Shown piece by piece: positions 8,242 through 16,255 of a DNA stretch of 55,425 nt (its first letter is position 1; each line of letters starts with the position of its first letter). The position numbers and the translations under genes are program-made. Under the pieces are notes generated by a model. It saw only the letters and a list, made by a program, of their open reading frames with translations. It did no database searches and was not told the origin of the DNA. The stretch is from an uncultured Alphaproteobacteria bacterium (GTDB lineage: Bacteria; Pseudomonadota; Alphaproteobacteria; HIMB59; GCA-002718135): the NCBI GenBank assembly GCA_902612825.1, contig CACMET010000008.1, positions 1 through 55,425 of the forward strand, in the 5' to 3' direction.

Positions 8242-9072
8242 GTGTTTAAAAATATTTTTTTGGCTTCGTATCCTAAATCTGGCAATACTTGGCTTAGAGC
8301 AATAATTCTTTCTGCGCTTCAACAAAAAAATATTATCAATATAAAAGATTTATCAAAAATTAGATTGTTATCAGATAAAATGAACTTTACTTCATTTAAA
8401 AATAAGATTTATGAAAAAAAAGGATTGATAGATTATGACTGGATGTCAAAAAACATTATTTTATGCCAAAAAAAATTAAATGAAAATACTAAATATAATT
8501 TTTTTTTTAAGACTCATAGTGTGAGGCATAAAAGTTTTACAAATGAAACTGTAAATGCAGGTTTTATTTATATTGTGAGAGATCCTAGAGATGTAGTTGT
8601 ATCATTAAGTAACTTTTCGGGAATAAATTTGGATGAAGCTATAAATCAAGTTGTTTTTAATAAACAACTAATGACAAATGCAAATGGAGCTAGAGAATTG
8701 GTTTCTAATTGGGAATTAAATATTAAATCTTGGTTAGAATACAAAAGTGTCCCATGTTTATTTATTAGATATGAAGATCTATTAATTAAACCAAATAACA
8801 TAATATTTAAAATTATTGCTTTTATAAATATAATTACAAATAAAAATATTTTAAATAATAAAAAAAATATTGATAAAATTATAAAAAATACTAGTTTCAA
8901 AACTTTACAATTTCAAGAAATTTCAAATGGTTTTGATGAAGCATCTAAACATTCAAAATTTTTCAGATCTGGAACATTAAATCAATGGAAAGGTATTTTA
9001 TCCAACACACAGGTTCAAATTATAGATAATAATTTACAACCGTTAATGAAGTATTTTAATTATATTTACTAA
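8242..9072 (+). CDS. Sulfotransferase domain protein (island cargo)
   Basis: 276 residues. The PAPS 5'-phosphosulfate-binding loop is 'YPKSGNTWLR' (10-19), the 3'-phosphate-binding motif is 'IVRDPRDVVVSLSN' and a later 'IRYEDLL' is also family-typical. The end 'RSGTLNQWKGILSNTQ' matches the C-terminal 'G..W...L' motif. It should transfer sulfate from PAPS to a hydroxyl of a glycan or small molecule; the acceptor is unknown. The start is GTG directly after an in-frame TAA, so no longer form exists. It is the only gene between the first two att repeats. A second sulfotransferase lies at 23141. Codon use is as AT-rich as its neighbours. Confidence 0.85.
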   Translation: MFKNIFLASYPKSGNTWLRAIILSALQQKNIINIKDLSKIRLLSDKMNFTSFKNKIYEKKGLIDYDWMSKNIILCQKKLNENTKYNFFFKTHSVRHKSFTNETVNAGFIYIVRDPRDVVVSLSNFSGINLDEAINQVVFNKQLMTNANGARELVSNWELNIKSWLEYKSVPCLFIRYEDLLIKPNNIIFKIIAFINIITNKNILNNKKNIDKIIKNTSFKTLQFQEISNGFDEASKHSKFFRSGTLNQWKGILSNTQVQIIDNNLQPLMKYFNYIY

Positions 9073-9165
9073 TCAGGATAAAGTATGATTATAAAACAAT
9101 AAGAATATGCCTCTCTGTTGTCTTTCAGAATTGTTGCCTACAATAGTTCAGAGATCTCTCTATTG

Positions 9166-9186
9166 GGGGACACATGGGGGACACTT
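9166..9186 (+). repeat. GGGGACA-type motif, copy B
   Basis: GGGGACACATGGGGGACACTT differs from the copy at 8060-8080 at only two of 21 positions. It lies 77 bp before the second att repeat, so the two copies sit at opposite ends of island 1 in the same orientation. Confidence 0.6.
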
Positions 9187-9262
9187 CGATTACAAAAACT
9201 AAACTTTTTTTAAAATTATTTCACATAATTTGAAGGAAATTACAAATCATTACTATTTGGCT

Positions 9263-9310
9263 ACCTTGCCAAGGTTGAAGTCGAGGGTTCGAATCCCTTC
9301 GCCCGCTCCA
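9263..9310 (+). repeat. att repeat copy 2 (exact 48-bp copy of tRNA-Gly 3' end)
   Basis: Identical over 48 bp to 7977-8024; the match starts inside the anticodon stem and ends at CCA. The sequence upstream does not fold into the missing 5' half, so this is not a second tRNA gene. It marks the distal junction of island 1 and the proximal junction of island 2. Confidence 0.92.
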
Positions 9311-9427
9311 ATAAAACAGTCATTATTTATGTTTCTTGTAGCGCGGTAAAGTGATCACGCGCCACTCACGCATCAGCTTCTTGAGAAAATATTTTAAAAT
9401 TTTATTAATTATGTTAATTTAATTATT

Positions 9428-10042
9428 ATGTTTAATAAAAAAAACTACGCCATCATCTTATTAGCACTGTTATTTTCACTAAACTCAAAAGCTGGTTCAT
9501 GGACTGATTGGAAAGAGGTTGACAATATTTCTTTTGTCCCAATTACTTTTACTGATATTAATGATGTTATAGGGAATGGAACTTTTTATAGCTGGTATTC
9601 AGAAGGTAAATTGGACGCTGGAAAAATAGCTTATCAATACTGGATTGAAAACTATACTGAAAATGGATACTTACTAATAAACTTAATTAAAATGCCTCCA
9701 AGTTTTGTAATTACGGGCAGTGGAAACGATAAAAAGTATATAAGAGATCAAGCTGAATTTATTTTAAACGTTGAAAGAAAAAATAATCCCCTAAAAGGTA
9801 TTAGCAAAAAAGATATTGAAAGATACAGAGATGTTTACAATAATGTAGTACCATATGTATTTTTTGATTATGACAATTCAGTATGTATTATAATTAAAAA
9901 AGGATATTACAGAGGTGTGTCTGGATATGAAGAAGATGCTCGAGATGTTGAAACCCTTGTTGCTGTATTTTGCAAGCAAAACGGCACAATAGATCAAGCC
10001 TTTGCTCAGAGGTTAATTAATTCGATTGAAATAAAAAAATAA
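9428..10042 (+). CDS. Secreted protein of unknown function (island cargo)
   Basis: 204 residues. The N-terminus 'MFNKKNYAIILLALLFSLNSKAG' is a clear Sec signal peptide: basic start, hydrophobic core, cleavage likely after 'SKA'. The mature part is rich in aromatic and charged residues with two cysteines ('NSVCIII' and 'AVFCKQ') that could form a disulfide in the periplasm. I do not recognise the family. It is the sole gene between the second and third tRNA-Gly repeats, so it was probably acquired. No lipobox or cell-wall anchor is seen. Confidence 0.7.
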   Translation: MFNKKNYAIILLALLFSLNSKAGSWTDWKEVDNISFVPITFTDINDVIGNGTFYSWYSEGKLDAGKIAYQYWIENYTENGYLLINLIKMPPSFVITGSGNDKKYIRDQAEFILNVERKNNPLKGISKKDIERYRDVYNNVVPYVFFDYDNSVCIIIKKGYYRGVSGYEEDARDVETLVAVFCKQNGTIDQAFAQRLINSIEIKK

Positions 10043-10343
10043 ATTATTTCAATAATATATTTTTGATATTACTAAACTATTATTTGATTTTTATAAATGC
10101 GCGTTAGTTGGTATTATGTTTACGCAAAAAATGATAATGATTCATTAAGAAAAGGTGTTGATGATTTGTACTCGGCAAACTTGCCAAAGTTGAAGTCGAG
10201 GGTTCGAATCCCTTCGCCCACTCTAAATCGAAATTCTATTTATATTTTAAAATTCATTTTTAATACATTTTCAATATATTGTGGCGTTATAAGAAATTAT
10301 TGTATTTCAGTAATTTTAGATAAAGTATAAATTAATAGTTTTT
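10043..10343. other. Gene-free stretch around the third att copy
   Basis: About 300 bp between the secreted-protein gene and the FkbM gene. It contains the degenerate tRNA-Gly fragment at 10175-10225. An apparent 77-codon frame runs through that fragment, but it reads tRNA sequence and has no family features, so I do not call it a gene. The rest is plain AT-rich DNA. Confidence 0.6.
10175..10225 (+). repeat. att repeat copy 3 (degenerate tRNA-Gly 3' end)
   Basis: Aligns to 7974-8024 over 51 bp with four mismatches. Two of them break anticodon-stem pairs without compensation, one is in the acceptor strand and one alters CCA to CTA, so this copy is not under tRNA selection. It is the outermost and presumably oldest junction; the accessory gene block starts just beyond it. 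Confidence 0.85.
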
Positions 10344-11141
10344 TTACTCTGCATATATATTTATCATGTCATCTATTTTTATTTTTTCTATTTGTATTTC
10401 TTTTTTTAAGTTTGACGTATCAAAAAATTTATAATTGTATTTTTTTAAAAATTTACTGACGTTTAATTTATTTTCATCTCTTACCTCGATGATAATCTTA
10501 GGCTTGTATCTCCTAATTAACTTCTCAGATCCAAGTAACACTTTATAATCTTCACCTTCTGTATCTATTTTTATTCCTATTAAGGGTTTCTGTAACTTTC
10601 CAAAAAATAAGTCATCTAAAGTAAAGACATTGATCCGGGTTCCCTCCGTGTCAATTTTGCCACCTTTTGATAAATATGATTTTTCTGTTAAAATTTTAAA
10701 TTTAGTTTTTCCTGTATAGTTTGATGCAGCTGCTAAAATAGTTGATATACTTTTTGTTAATCCATTTAATCTTAAATTTGTAATTAATCTTGCCATATTC
10801 AAGAAATGTGGTTCAAGGCATATTACACTATTTTCATTATTTGCTTTTAAACTTACTAAAGAATATAAACCAGTGTGTGCACCAACATCAATAAAAGACC
10901 CTTTTTCAGTAGAAATTTCATACCATAGATCCAAAGATACTAAATCATGAGAACCTTTCCAAAAGTACTTAGTTATAGATGAATCATCATTTAAAACATT
11001 TAACATTAAGAAAGATGTTTTTGTTATTTTAAAATCAATAATTCCATTATGTACAGGTAGTTTTTGAAGATCTGATAAAGCCATATCTTTATAATTTAAA
11101 TTTGGGTTCGACTTTTTAAATCTTATTGCTTCAAGAGACAT
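10344..11141 (-). CDS. FkbM family SAM-dependent methyltransferase
   Basis: 265 residues. The SAM-binding motif I is 'FIDVGAHTGLYSLV' and is followed by 'VICLEPH' (acidic residue for the ribose) and later 'IGIKIDTEGEDYKVLLG', the FkbM-family signature; 'KPKIIIEV' follows. FkbM enzymes O-methylate sugars or polyketides, here more likely a sugar given the GT9-like and amidotransferase genes nearby. It begins the accessory block beyond the third tRNA-Gly repeat and is read toward the repeat. Acceptor unknown. Confidence 0.85.
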   Translation of the reverse strand: MSLEAIRFKKSNPNLNYKDMALSDLQKLPVHNGIIDFKITKTSFLMLNVLNDDSSITKYFWKGSHDLVSLDLWYEISTEKGSFIDVGAHTGLYSLVSLKANNENSVICLEPHFLNMARLITNLRLNGLTKSISTILAAASNYTGKTKFKILTEKSYLSKGGKIDTEGTRINVFTLDDLFFGKLQKPLIGIKIDTEGEDYKVLLGSEKLIRRYKPKIIIEVRDENKLNVSKFLKKYNYKFFDTSNLKKEIQIEKIKIDDMINIYAE

Positions 11142-11240
11142 TAAAAATTTGCTACACTAATATTTTATCTTATAATAAAATATTTTAGTTTAAATAAAAA
11201 TTTTATACTATAAATTAATTTTTAGTACTACTATATTAAT

Positions 11241-11924
11241 ATGAAGGCATTAAATCTTTTTCCTCTTACGATTGCACAAGATATAATTGTAATAGATGAA
11301 CATGAAAGAACAATTTTAATCAATGAAATTGAGAAAATGCAATCAACAAATAAAAAAACAAACAAATCCATATATGCTTGGACAGGAGATACAAAGGGTT
11401 ACGAATTTATATTCTCAAATAATATTTTTAAAAATCTATCTAAACAAATATCAACTTCAATAATAAAATATTTAGAACTTTTTGAAATAAATACTGATCT
11501 TTTAGACATTTTTTATCAGCGATCCTGGGCAACATATACTAATAATGAGGAAAATATTAATTTTCACACACATTCTCAATCAAATATAAGTTTTGCTTAT
11601 TATCTTTTAAAACCAAATAATTCAGGTGGAATAATTTTTAGATCAAATGAATTACAAAATGAAATAGCAAAAAATATATTTACTAGTAGCAAAATAGATA
11701 AATCATTAATAAATAAACCAAATGCATACAATTCAGACAAATCAGTTTTTGATTTAGAGCAAGATGGTATAATTATTTTTCCTTCTAAGACCCCACATGC
11801 TACTATGCCAAATAAGTCTGGTAAACCTCGAATTTCAATTTCTGGAGATGTAACTATTATGTTAAAAGATAGTAAAGGTTTTGAGCACTTAATGCCTAAT
11901 TTTAAAAAATGGAAAAAATTTTAA
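11241..11924 (+). CDS. 2OG-Fe(II) oxygenase family protein
   Basis: 227 residues. The iron/2-oxoglutarate core shows 'NFHTHSQSNISFAYYL', then 'GGIIFRS', then 'GIIIFPSKTPHATMPN' and 'KPRISISGDV', giving H-x-H, a distal His, and an Arg before the last strand. This is the pattern of the TIGR02466-like putative oxygenases, which often occur in marine bacteria and phages; their substrates are unknown. A second family member lies at 15443. It is divergent from FkbM (99 bp gap) and convergent with the GT9-like gene. A hydroxylation role in glycan modification is inferred from context only. Confidence 0.72.
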   Translation: MKALNLFPLTIAQDIIVIDEHERTILINEIEKMQSTNKKTNKSIYAWTGDTKGYEFIFSNNIFKNLSKQISTSIIKYLELFEINTDLLDIFYQRSWATYTNNEENINFHTHSQSNISFAYYLLKPNNSGGIIFRSNELQNEIAKNIFTSSKIDKSLINKPNAYNSDKSVFDLEQDGIIIFPSKTPHATMPNKSGKPRISISGDVTIMLKDSKGFEHLMPNFKKWKKF

Positions 11925-11931
11925 AAATTAA

Positions 11932-12768
11932 TTAATTTTCCTTATCAATCATCTCTGAAAATAGATTAGATACCATTTCAACTGATATTATTTTATTGCA
12001 CTTTTTACAGTGATCACAATCAGCTTTCATTCCACAAGGTGATCCTTCTATATTAATATAAATATTCTCATGAATTTGATAGCCAATAAATTCGGGATCA
12101 ATCCAACCTCCATATATAAACAACCCCTTTTTATTTAAAGCACCTGCTGCATGACAAAATCCACCCTCTCCCCCAACTATATAATCACATTTATCTAAAA
12201 CGGCACATGCTTCTCTAAAATCTGATTTAAATTTATAAACACCATCTAATATATCGCTATCACGAAATACTGATTGTATAAATAAATATTCATTTTTATA
12301 AATACTCAAAAATGAGTCCCATTTTTCAAACCCCCAATTTCTATTACTAGATGCATTATTCTTATTAGTTTTAATTCTTGAAGGCTCAAAAAATATAATT
12401 TTTTTATAATGTTTTCCTTTATTTTTCTTCCACCAAGATATTGCATCAGAAATTATATTTGAGGAAAATTTTCTTTCTTCAGTTGAAAAGTATAACTCAC
12501 CAACTTTCAGTCTATGATTTTTATTCCAATAATATTTCTCTTCAGTTTCTTTTAAAAAGTAAGGTCTATGTCCAGAATAACTATCTATCCAAATAGTTTT
12601 CATATTTTTAAGCTCAGAAACTCTTTTAATATTTGGGTTATTGTTAAAAATTATGGAATCCACAACCACACCCTCTTTTCTATTACCTGCTACTATTTGA
12701 TAATTGGGATATTTTTCTTTCAAGGCTTTTGCATAACCTGTAATCATTATATCATCACCATACCCCAT
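11932..12768 (-). CDS. GT9-like glycosyltransferase (heptosyltransferase fold)
   Basis: 278 residues. The start 'MGYGDDIMITGYAKALKEKYP' is the GT9 N-terminal pattern (G-x-G-D-x-x-x-x-x-x-x-x-A-L). The C-terminal half has 'CDYIVGGEGGFCHAAGAL', equivalent to the nucleotide-sugar-binding 'D.G..H.A.A..', and a terminal cysteine cluster 'CGMKADCDHCKKCNKI' also seen in GT9 relatives. It is shorter than typical heptosyltransferases (about 320-350), and an in-frame stop just upstream rules out an N-terminal extension. It probably adds a sugar to LPS or another surface glycan. Confidence 0.75.
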   Translation of the reverse strand: MGYGDDIMITGYAKALKEKYPNYQIVAGNRKEGVVVDSIIFNNNPNIKRVSELKNMKTIWIDSYSGHRPYFLKETEEKYYWNKNHRLKVGELYFSTEERKFSSNIISDAISWWKKNKGKHYKKIIFFEPSRIKTNKNNASSNRNWGFEKWDSFLSIYKNEYLFIQSVFRDSDILDGVYKFKSDFREACAVLDKCDYIVGGEGGFCHAAGALNKKGLFIYGGWIDPEFIGYQIHENIYINIEGSPCGMKADCDHCKKCNKIISVEMVSNLFSEMIDKEN

Positions 12769-12864
12769 AAATGTATAATATTAAAAATTTGATCAATTAA
12801 CTAGACTTATATTAAACTTTAACTAATAATTTATACTTTTAATTCAAACTATTAATAAAATATT

Positions 12865-14601
12865 ATGTGTGGCATTTACGGTATAACTGAAAGAAACGAA
12901 AAAATAATTAAAAGTATTATTAAAAAATGTTCACATAGAGGACCCGATGGTTCTGATGTTTTTGTCAGAGATAATATAACACTAGGCCACAATTTGTTAT
13001 CAATTACATCTAAACCGAATGAAGGAAAGCAACCATGGGTATCTGAATCTGGTAATGTATTAGTGTATAATGGAGAAATATTTAATTATAATGATTTAGT
13101 AGATACATATAAAGACAAGTTCTTCCCTAAAACTACTTGTGACACTGAGTTACTTAGTTGGCTTTTTGATAATATTTCTTATGAAAAAGTCATATCTACT
13201 TTAATTGACTCAATGCACTCTATTGCGTGGTATAATAACTCAAATAATGAATTAATTTTATCAAGAGATCATGCTGGGATAAAACCTCTATATTTTGCCT
13301 TTATAAAATCAGGAATTATCTTTTGTTCGGAAATTAAGGGTTTGCTTTCTTATGTAGAAGATTCAAATAAAATCGATAGACATTCATTAGCCTGTACAAG
13401 CCTATTAGGAGTAAATGTTTTAAGGCAAACGATTTTTAAAGGTATTTACAAAGTACTTCCTGGTGAAACAATTGTTTACAATATTGATCAAAAAAAAATA
13501 AAACAATCTTTTAGATCTTTTGTAAAGCCTCTGTCTAATAAGAAATTTAATGTTGATGATTTTCTTGAAAACACATCATTAGCAATTGAAAACTCAACTA
13601 TAGGAATGAGAAAATTTGGCGTTTTTTTATCTGGAGGTATTGATTCATCAGTAGTTGCATATGAGTTAAGTAAAACTCTAAAAAAAATCTCTTCATTTAC
13701 AAATATTATGGATCCAAATGAAATTATTGATGGAGAGGATCATAATAGTGATGCTAATATAGCCGATAAGTTTTCTAAAGTTCTTAACTTGAATCACAAA
13801 AAAGTAAAAATTACGCCAAATATAATTTCAGAATATTGGAATGATACAATTAAATTTATGGAAGAACCAAGATATAATTGGAATTTACCTATGTATTATT
13901 ACACAAATAAGTTTTTATCTGAAAATAAAATAGTTGTTACAATGTCAGGTGATATGGGGGATGAGTTGTATGGAGGATATACAAATTATTTTAGAATCAA
14001 AAATATCATTGATAAACCCAAAACGTGGGATGACTTTATTCGTTTGTGGATGCGAAAATTTGCGTCACCAATTAAGTTAAATGTTGATTTTAATTATGAT
14101 GACTTACATGAGATTCTCAAAGAGTCTTTACCTGAAGAGATATGGAATCCTGACGATCTTGCAAATTCTGCAATGGCCTTAGATTGTATAACAGTTGTTT
14201 CAGAGGATTTTTTTACGAGGAATGATAAATTTGGAATGGCCTTTTCTATGGAAGGCAGATTTCCTTTAGCATCAAAAAAATACATGGAGTATTGCTTATC
14301 AATTAACTCAGACTACAAATTTGGAACACATTCAGAGCAACTAAAATTACCTGTAAAGATTGCATATAAAGAGACTTTACCTGATTATATCCTTAATAAA
14401 GAAAAAACAGGTTGGTCAGTTCCTATAATAGTTTGGCTCAATCAATTTCAAAACATTAGAGACAAGTATATTAACACATGTAGTAAGGAAGATGGTATTA
14501 GTGAGATATTATCGAATGAAAATTATACAGGAAATCCAAAAAGAATGATTATTACTTGGATGTTAAGAACGTGGGCGCAGGAATATAAAATGTATTTATA
14601 A
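12865..14601 (+). CDS. Asparagine synthase (glutamine-hydrolysing) family amidotransferase
   Basis: 578 residues in two domains. The glutaminase domain has the catalytic Cys2 ('MCGIYG'), 'HRGPDG' and 'YNGEIFNY'. The synthetase domain has the PP-loop 'LSGGIDSSVV' near residue 255, 'EGRFPLASKKYMEY' and 'KTGWSVPI'. All active-site motifs are intact. It could make asparagine, but its place among FkbM, GT9-like and oxygenase genes, plus a second AsnB homologue at 35012, makes an O-antigen or sugar-acid amidation role (as for WbpS-type enzymes) equally plausible. It diverges from the GT9-like gene across a 96 bp gap. Confidence 0.85.
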   Translation: MCGIYGITERNEKIIKSIIKKCSHRGPDGSDVFVRDNITLGHNLLSITSKPNEGKQPWVSESGNVLVYNGEIFNYNDLVDTYKDKFFPKTTCDTELLSWLFDNISYEKVISTLIDSMHSIAWYNNSNNELILSRDHAGIKPLYFAFIKSGIIFCSEIKGLLSYVEDSNKIDRHSLACTSLLGVNVLRQTIFKGIYKVLPGETIVYNIDQKKIKQSFRSFVKPLSNKKFNVDDFLENTSLAIENSTIGMRKFGVFLSGGIDSSVVAYELSKTLKKISSFTNIMDPNEIIDGEDHNSDANIADKFSKVLNLNHKKVKITPNIISEYWNDTIKFMEEPRYNWNLPMYYYTNKFLSENKIVVTMSGDMGDELYGGYTNYFRIKNIIDKPKTWDDFIRLWMRKFASPIKLNVDFNYDDLHEILKESLPEEIWNPDDLANSAMALDCITVVSEDFFTRNDKFGMAFSMEGRFPLASKKYMEYCLSINSDYKFGTHSEQLKLPVKIAYKETLPDYILNKEKTGWSVPIIVWLNQFQNIRDKYINTCSKEDGISEILSNENYTGNPKRMIITWMLRTWAQEYKMYL

Positions 14602-14679
14602 TAATTTTTTATTTTACTGACACTAACTTCGAAAATAATTTAAATTATATTAGAATAGCGTGATAATAAGAAGTTAAAA

Positions 14680-15438
14680 ATGGAAAAACCTATTGTTATT
14701 TATACAGATCACATAATGAATAAAACATTATGTTATAATTTTGCTAAGGGATCAAATGCATTAATGTGTCACATTAAAGATTTTAAAGAATATGAAAAAA
14801 CTATAGCAACTTATGGAGTTTTAAGAGGCACCTATGAAATAATTAGGAAGGTTAAAAACTTTTATTATATGGACCATGGTTATTTTAATCAATCAAGTAG
14901 GAAATTTGAAAATAAAAGAACCAATGTTCTGGATATGAATGGTTATTTTCGAATAGTATATAACGACTTTATTCATAACGGCGATGGAAATTATCCAGAT
15001 GATAGACTGAATGAATTGGATCTTAATTTTGTTGAGCAGAGAAAATCTGGAGACGAAATTATTTTATCTGAACCATCTGATGCTATGAAAAAAATATATA
15101 ATGCTTATAATTGGGTTGAGGAAACTAAAAAACTAGTAAAAAAATATTCTGATAGAAAAATTATAGTACATAATAAATTTTCAAAAATACCCCTGGATAA
15201 ATTACTGGACCATGCATGGTCTTTTGTAAGTCTACAATCCACAGCCGGTTTTAAAGCTATGTTAAATGGCATTCCTGCTTATTTTACATTATCTTCTTTA
15301 AAAAATATTAACAGAATTGAAGAAATAGAGAATCCAAAAATAAATTATAAAATTTTTAATAATTTAGCTTATGGTCAGTGGACTTTAAAAGAGATTGAAA
15401 GTGGAGAAGCTTGGGATTTTATGAAAAATAATATGTAA
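14680..15438 (+). CDS. Capsule-synthesis-like / GT-B-like protein, unassigned
   Basis: 252 residues without a firm family. The C-terminal part, 'SFVSLQSTAGFKAMLNGIPAYF', resembles the conserved donor-side motif of KpsC/KpsS-type capsule proteins and other GT-B enzymes ('S..S.(T/V)..EA...G.P.'). Upstream of it, 'KLVKKYSDRKIIVHNKFSK' has the strand-turn seen before that motif. The N-terminus shows a short 'YYMDHGYF' stretch. No signal peptide or membrane segment is seen, so it is cytosolic. It follows the amidotransferase in the same direction (78 bp gap) and converges on the second oxygenase. Confidence 0.5.
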   Translation: MEKPIVIYTDHIMNKTLCYNFAKGSNALMCHIKDFKEYEKTIATYGVLRGTYEIIRKVKNFYYMDHGYFNQSSRKFENKRTNVLDMNGYFRIVYNDFIHNGDGNYPDDRLNELDLNFVEQRKSGDEIILSEPSDAMKKIYNAYNWVEETKKLVKKYSDRKIIVHNKFSKIPLDKLLDHAWSFVSLQSTAGFKAMLNGIPAYFTLSSLKNINRIEEIENPKINYKIFNNLAYGQWTLKEIESGEAWDFMKNNM

Positions 15439-15442
15439 TTTA

Positions 15443-16039
15443 TTATTTAATTTGTATTTTAATATTAAAACTTATTACAATTCTTTCTTCGTTTGAAAGA
15501 TTTTCATTTACCGAATGATCAAGAAAACTAGGAAATAAAACTAAGGCTCCTTCTTTTGGACTTATTCCATTTACCTGAGCATTTAGTAAGTTTGGATTTG
15601 ATACATTAGGATGTGAAAATATAGGTGCAGGTCTAGGATCATAAAACACTATATCACCAGAGTTTATTGGTGCACGAACATAATAAGCACCACTTACAGT
15701 GCTGTTTCCATGCTGGTGTCTTAAATTCGCTGAACCGCCAGTATTTATTATTGCCCACATGTTATTAATTTTAGCAATTTGTTTTTCTTTTTCCCAATTC
15801 ATATCATTCATTACTTGTTCTATTCCAGGTAATATAAAAGATATGAAGTTTTGAATTTCTTTGTCAGTAAGATTAAAATCTTCAGAATGCCAACCTTTGA
15901 CATTACTTTTGCTAATGCCGATTTTATCATTTTTTTGTTTTAATTTAATATAATCATACATTTGTTCATTAACATCATTGTAATTTTCCAATTGTATTGT
16001 CCAAACAGGAGTCGGAAACAAAAGATTAGGCTTAGTCAT
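15443..16039 (-). CDS. 2OG-Fe(II) oxygenase (TIGR02466-type)
   Basis: 198 residues. The N-terminus 'LFPTPVW' and the core 'NLRHQHGNSTVSGAYYV', 'GDIVFYDPRPAP', 'EGALVLFPSFLDHSV' and 'NEERIVISFNI' match the TIGR02466 family of putative oxygenases closely. The H-x-H, distal His and Arg expected for iron and 2-oxoglutarate binding are all present. The reaction is unknown. It is a distant paralogue of the protein at 11241, and the two bracket the GT9-like, AsnB and capsule-like genes. Cytosolic. Confidence 0.8.
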   Translation of the reverse strand: MTKPNLLFPTPVWTIQLENYNDVNEQMYDYIKLKQKNDKIGISKSNVKGWHSEDFNLTDKEIQNFISFILPGIEQVMNDMNWEKEKQIAKINNMWAIINTGGSANLRHQHGNSTVSGAYYVRAPINSGDIVFYDPRPAPIFSHPNVSNPNLLNAQVNGISPKEGALVLFPSFLDHSVNENLSNEERIVISFNIKIQIK

Positions 16040-16106
16040 GTATTCTACTTATATTAAAACACATCTTCAGTAAACATTTCAAAATATTAATTATTCTATT
16101 AAATTA

Positions 16107-16241
16107 TTAGTCTTTAATCTTAAAATATTCTTTAATGATTTTTATAGTACTTGTAATCCTTTGATGATGTTGATAAAAATTCTTTCTTCCAGAAACAATC
16201 TTTGGATTATTTTTAATTAGTATTTTTACATACTGCGGCAT
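16107..16241 (-). CDS. Small basic hypothetical protein
   Basis: A 44-codon frame from ATG at 16241 ends at TAA 16107-16109; a TTG at 16259 overlapping the purH stop would give 50 residues. The product ('MPQYVKILIKNNPKIVSG...YFKIKD') is Lys- and Ile-rich with no cysteine or signal peptide. It directly follows purH in the same direction, so translational coupling is possible. I do not recognise it, and chance is a real alternative in AT-rich DNA. Confidence 0.35.
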   Translation of the reverse strand: MPQYVKILIKNNPKIVSGRKNFYQHHQRITSTIKIIKEYFKIKD

Positions 16242-16255
16242 ATCAGTTTTCTTAT

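Larger units (their letters stand above)
8025..9310 (+). mobile_element. Small integrase-less island 1 at tRNA-Gly
   Basis: The segment lies between the intact tRNA-Gly and an exact 48-bp copy of its 3' end. It is about 1.3 kb and contains one gene, a sulfotransferase at 8242-9072, with no integrase, excisionase or replication gene. A 21-bp G-rich motif recurs near each end (8060-8080 and 9166-9186, 19 of 21 identical), possible recombinase arm sites. It could be a cargo cassette moved in trans or the remnant of a larger element. The perfect repeat suggests it is the younger of the two insertions. Confidence 0.7.
9073..9427. other. Gene-free stretch containing an att copy and a GC-rich patch
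   Basis: 355 bp without a credible gene. It holds the second G-rich motif (9166-9186), the second att copy (9263-9310), and an unusually GC-rich patch at about 9340-9380 with GCGCGG and CGCGCC. On the minus strand that patch reads without stops as a short basic peptide (MREWRVITLPRYKKHK then stop), which could be the broken end of a foreign gene. Nothing else is visible. Confidence 0.6.
9311..10225 (+). mobile_element. Small integrase-less island 2 behind tRNA-Gly
   Basis: About 0.9 kb between the exact tRNA copy (ending 9310) and a degenerate third copy (10175-10225). Its only gene encodes a secreted protein of unknown function (9428-10042). The distal repeat has four mismatches, so this insertion is probably older than island 1, consistent with stepwise accretion where each new element enters next to the tRNA. 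No recombination gene is visible. Confidence 0.6.

Noticed and set aside
8060..9186. G-rich motifs as promoters or a CRISPR-like array
   Set aside because: Only two copies, more than 1 kb apart, with no regular spacers; position at island ends fits recombination sites better.
9263..9310. A second tRNA-Gly gene
   Set aside because: Only the 3' 48 bp are present; the sequence upstream cannot form the acceptor 5' strand or the D arm.
10097..10330. 77-codon frame on the plus strand
   Set aside because: It reads through the degenerate tRNA-Gly fragment, giving the 'LPKLKSRVRIPSPT' pattern typical of false genes over tRNA sequence, and has no family features.
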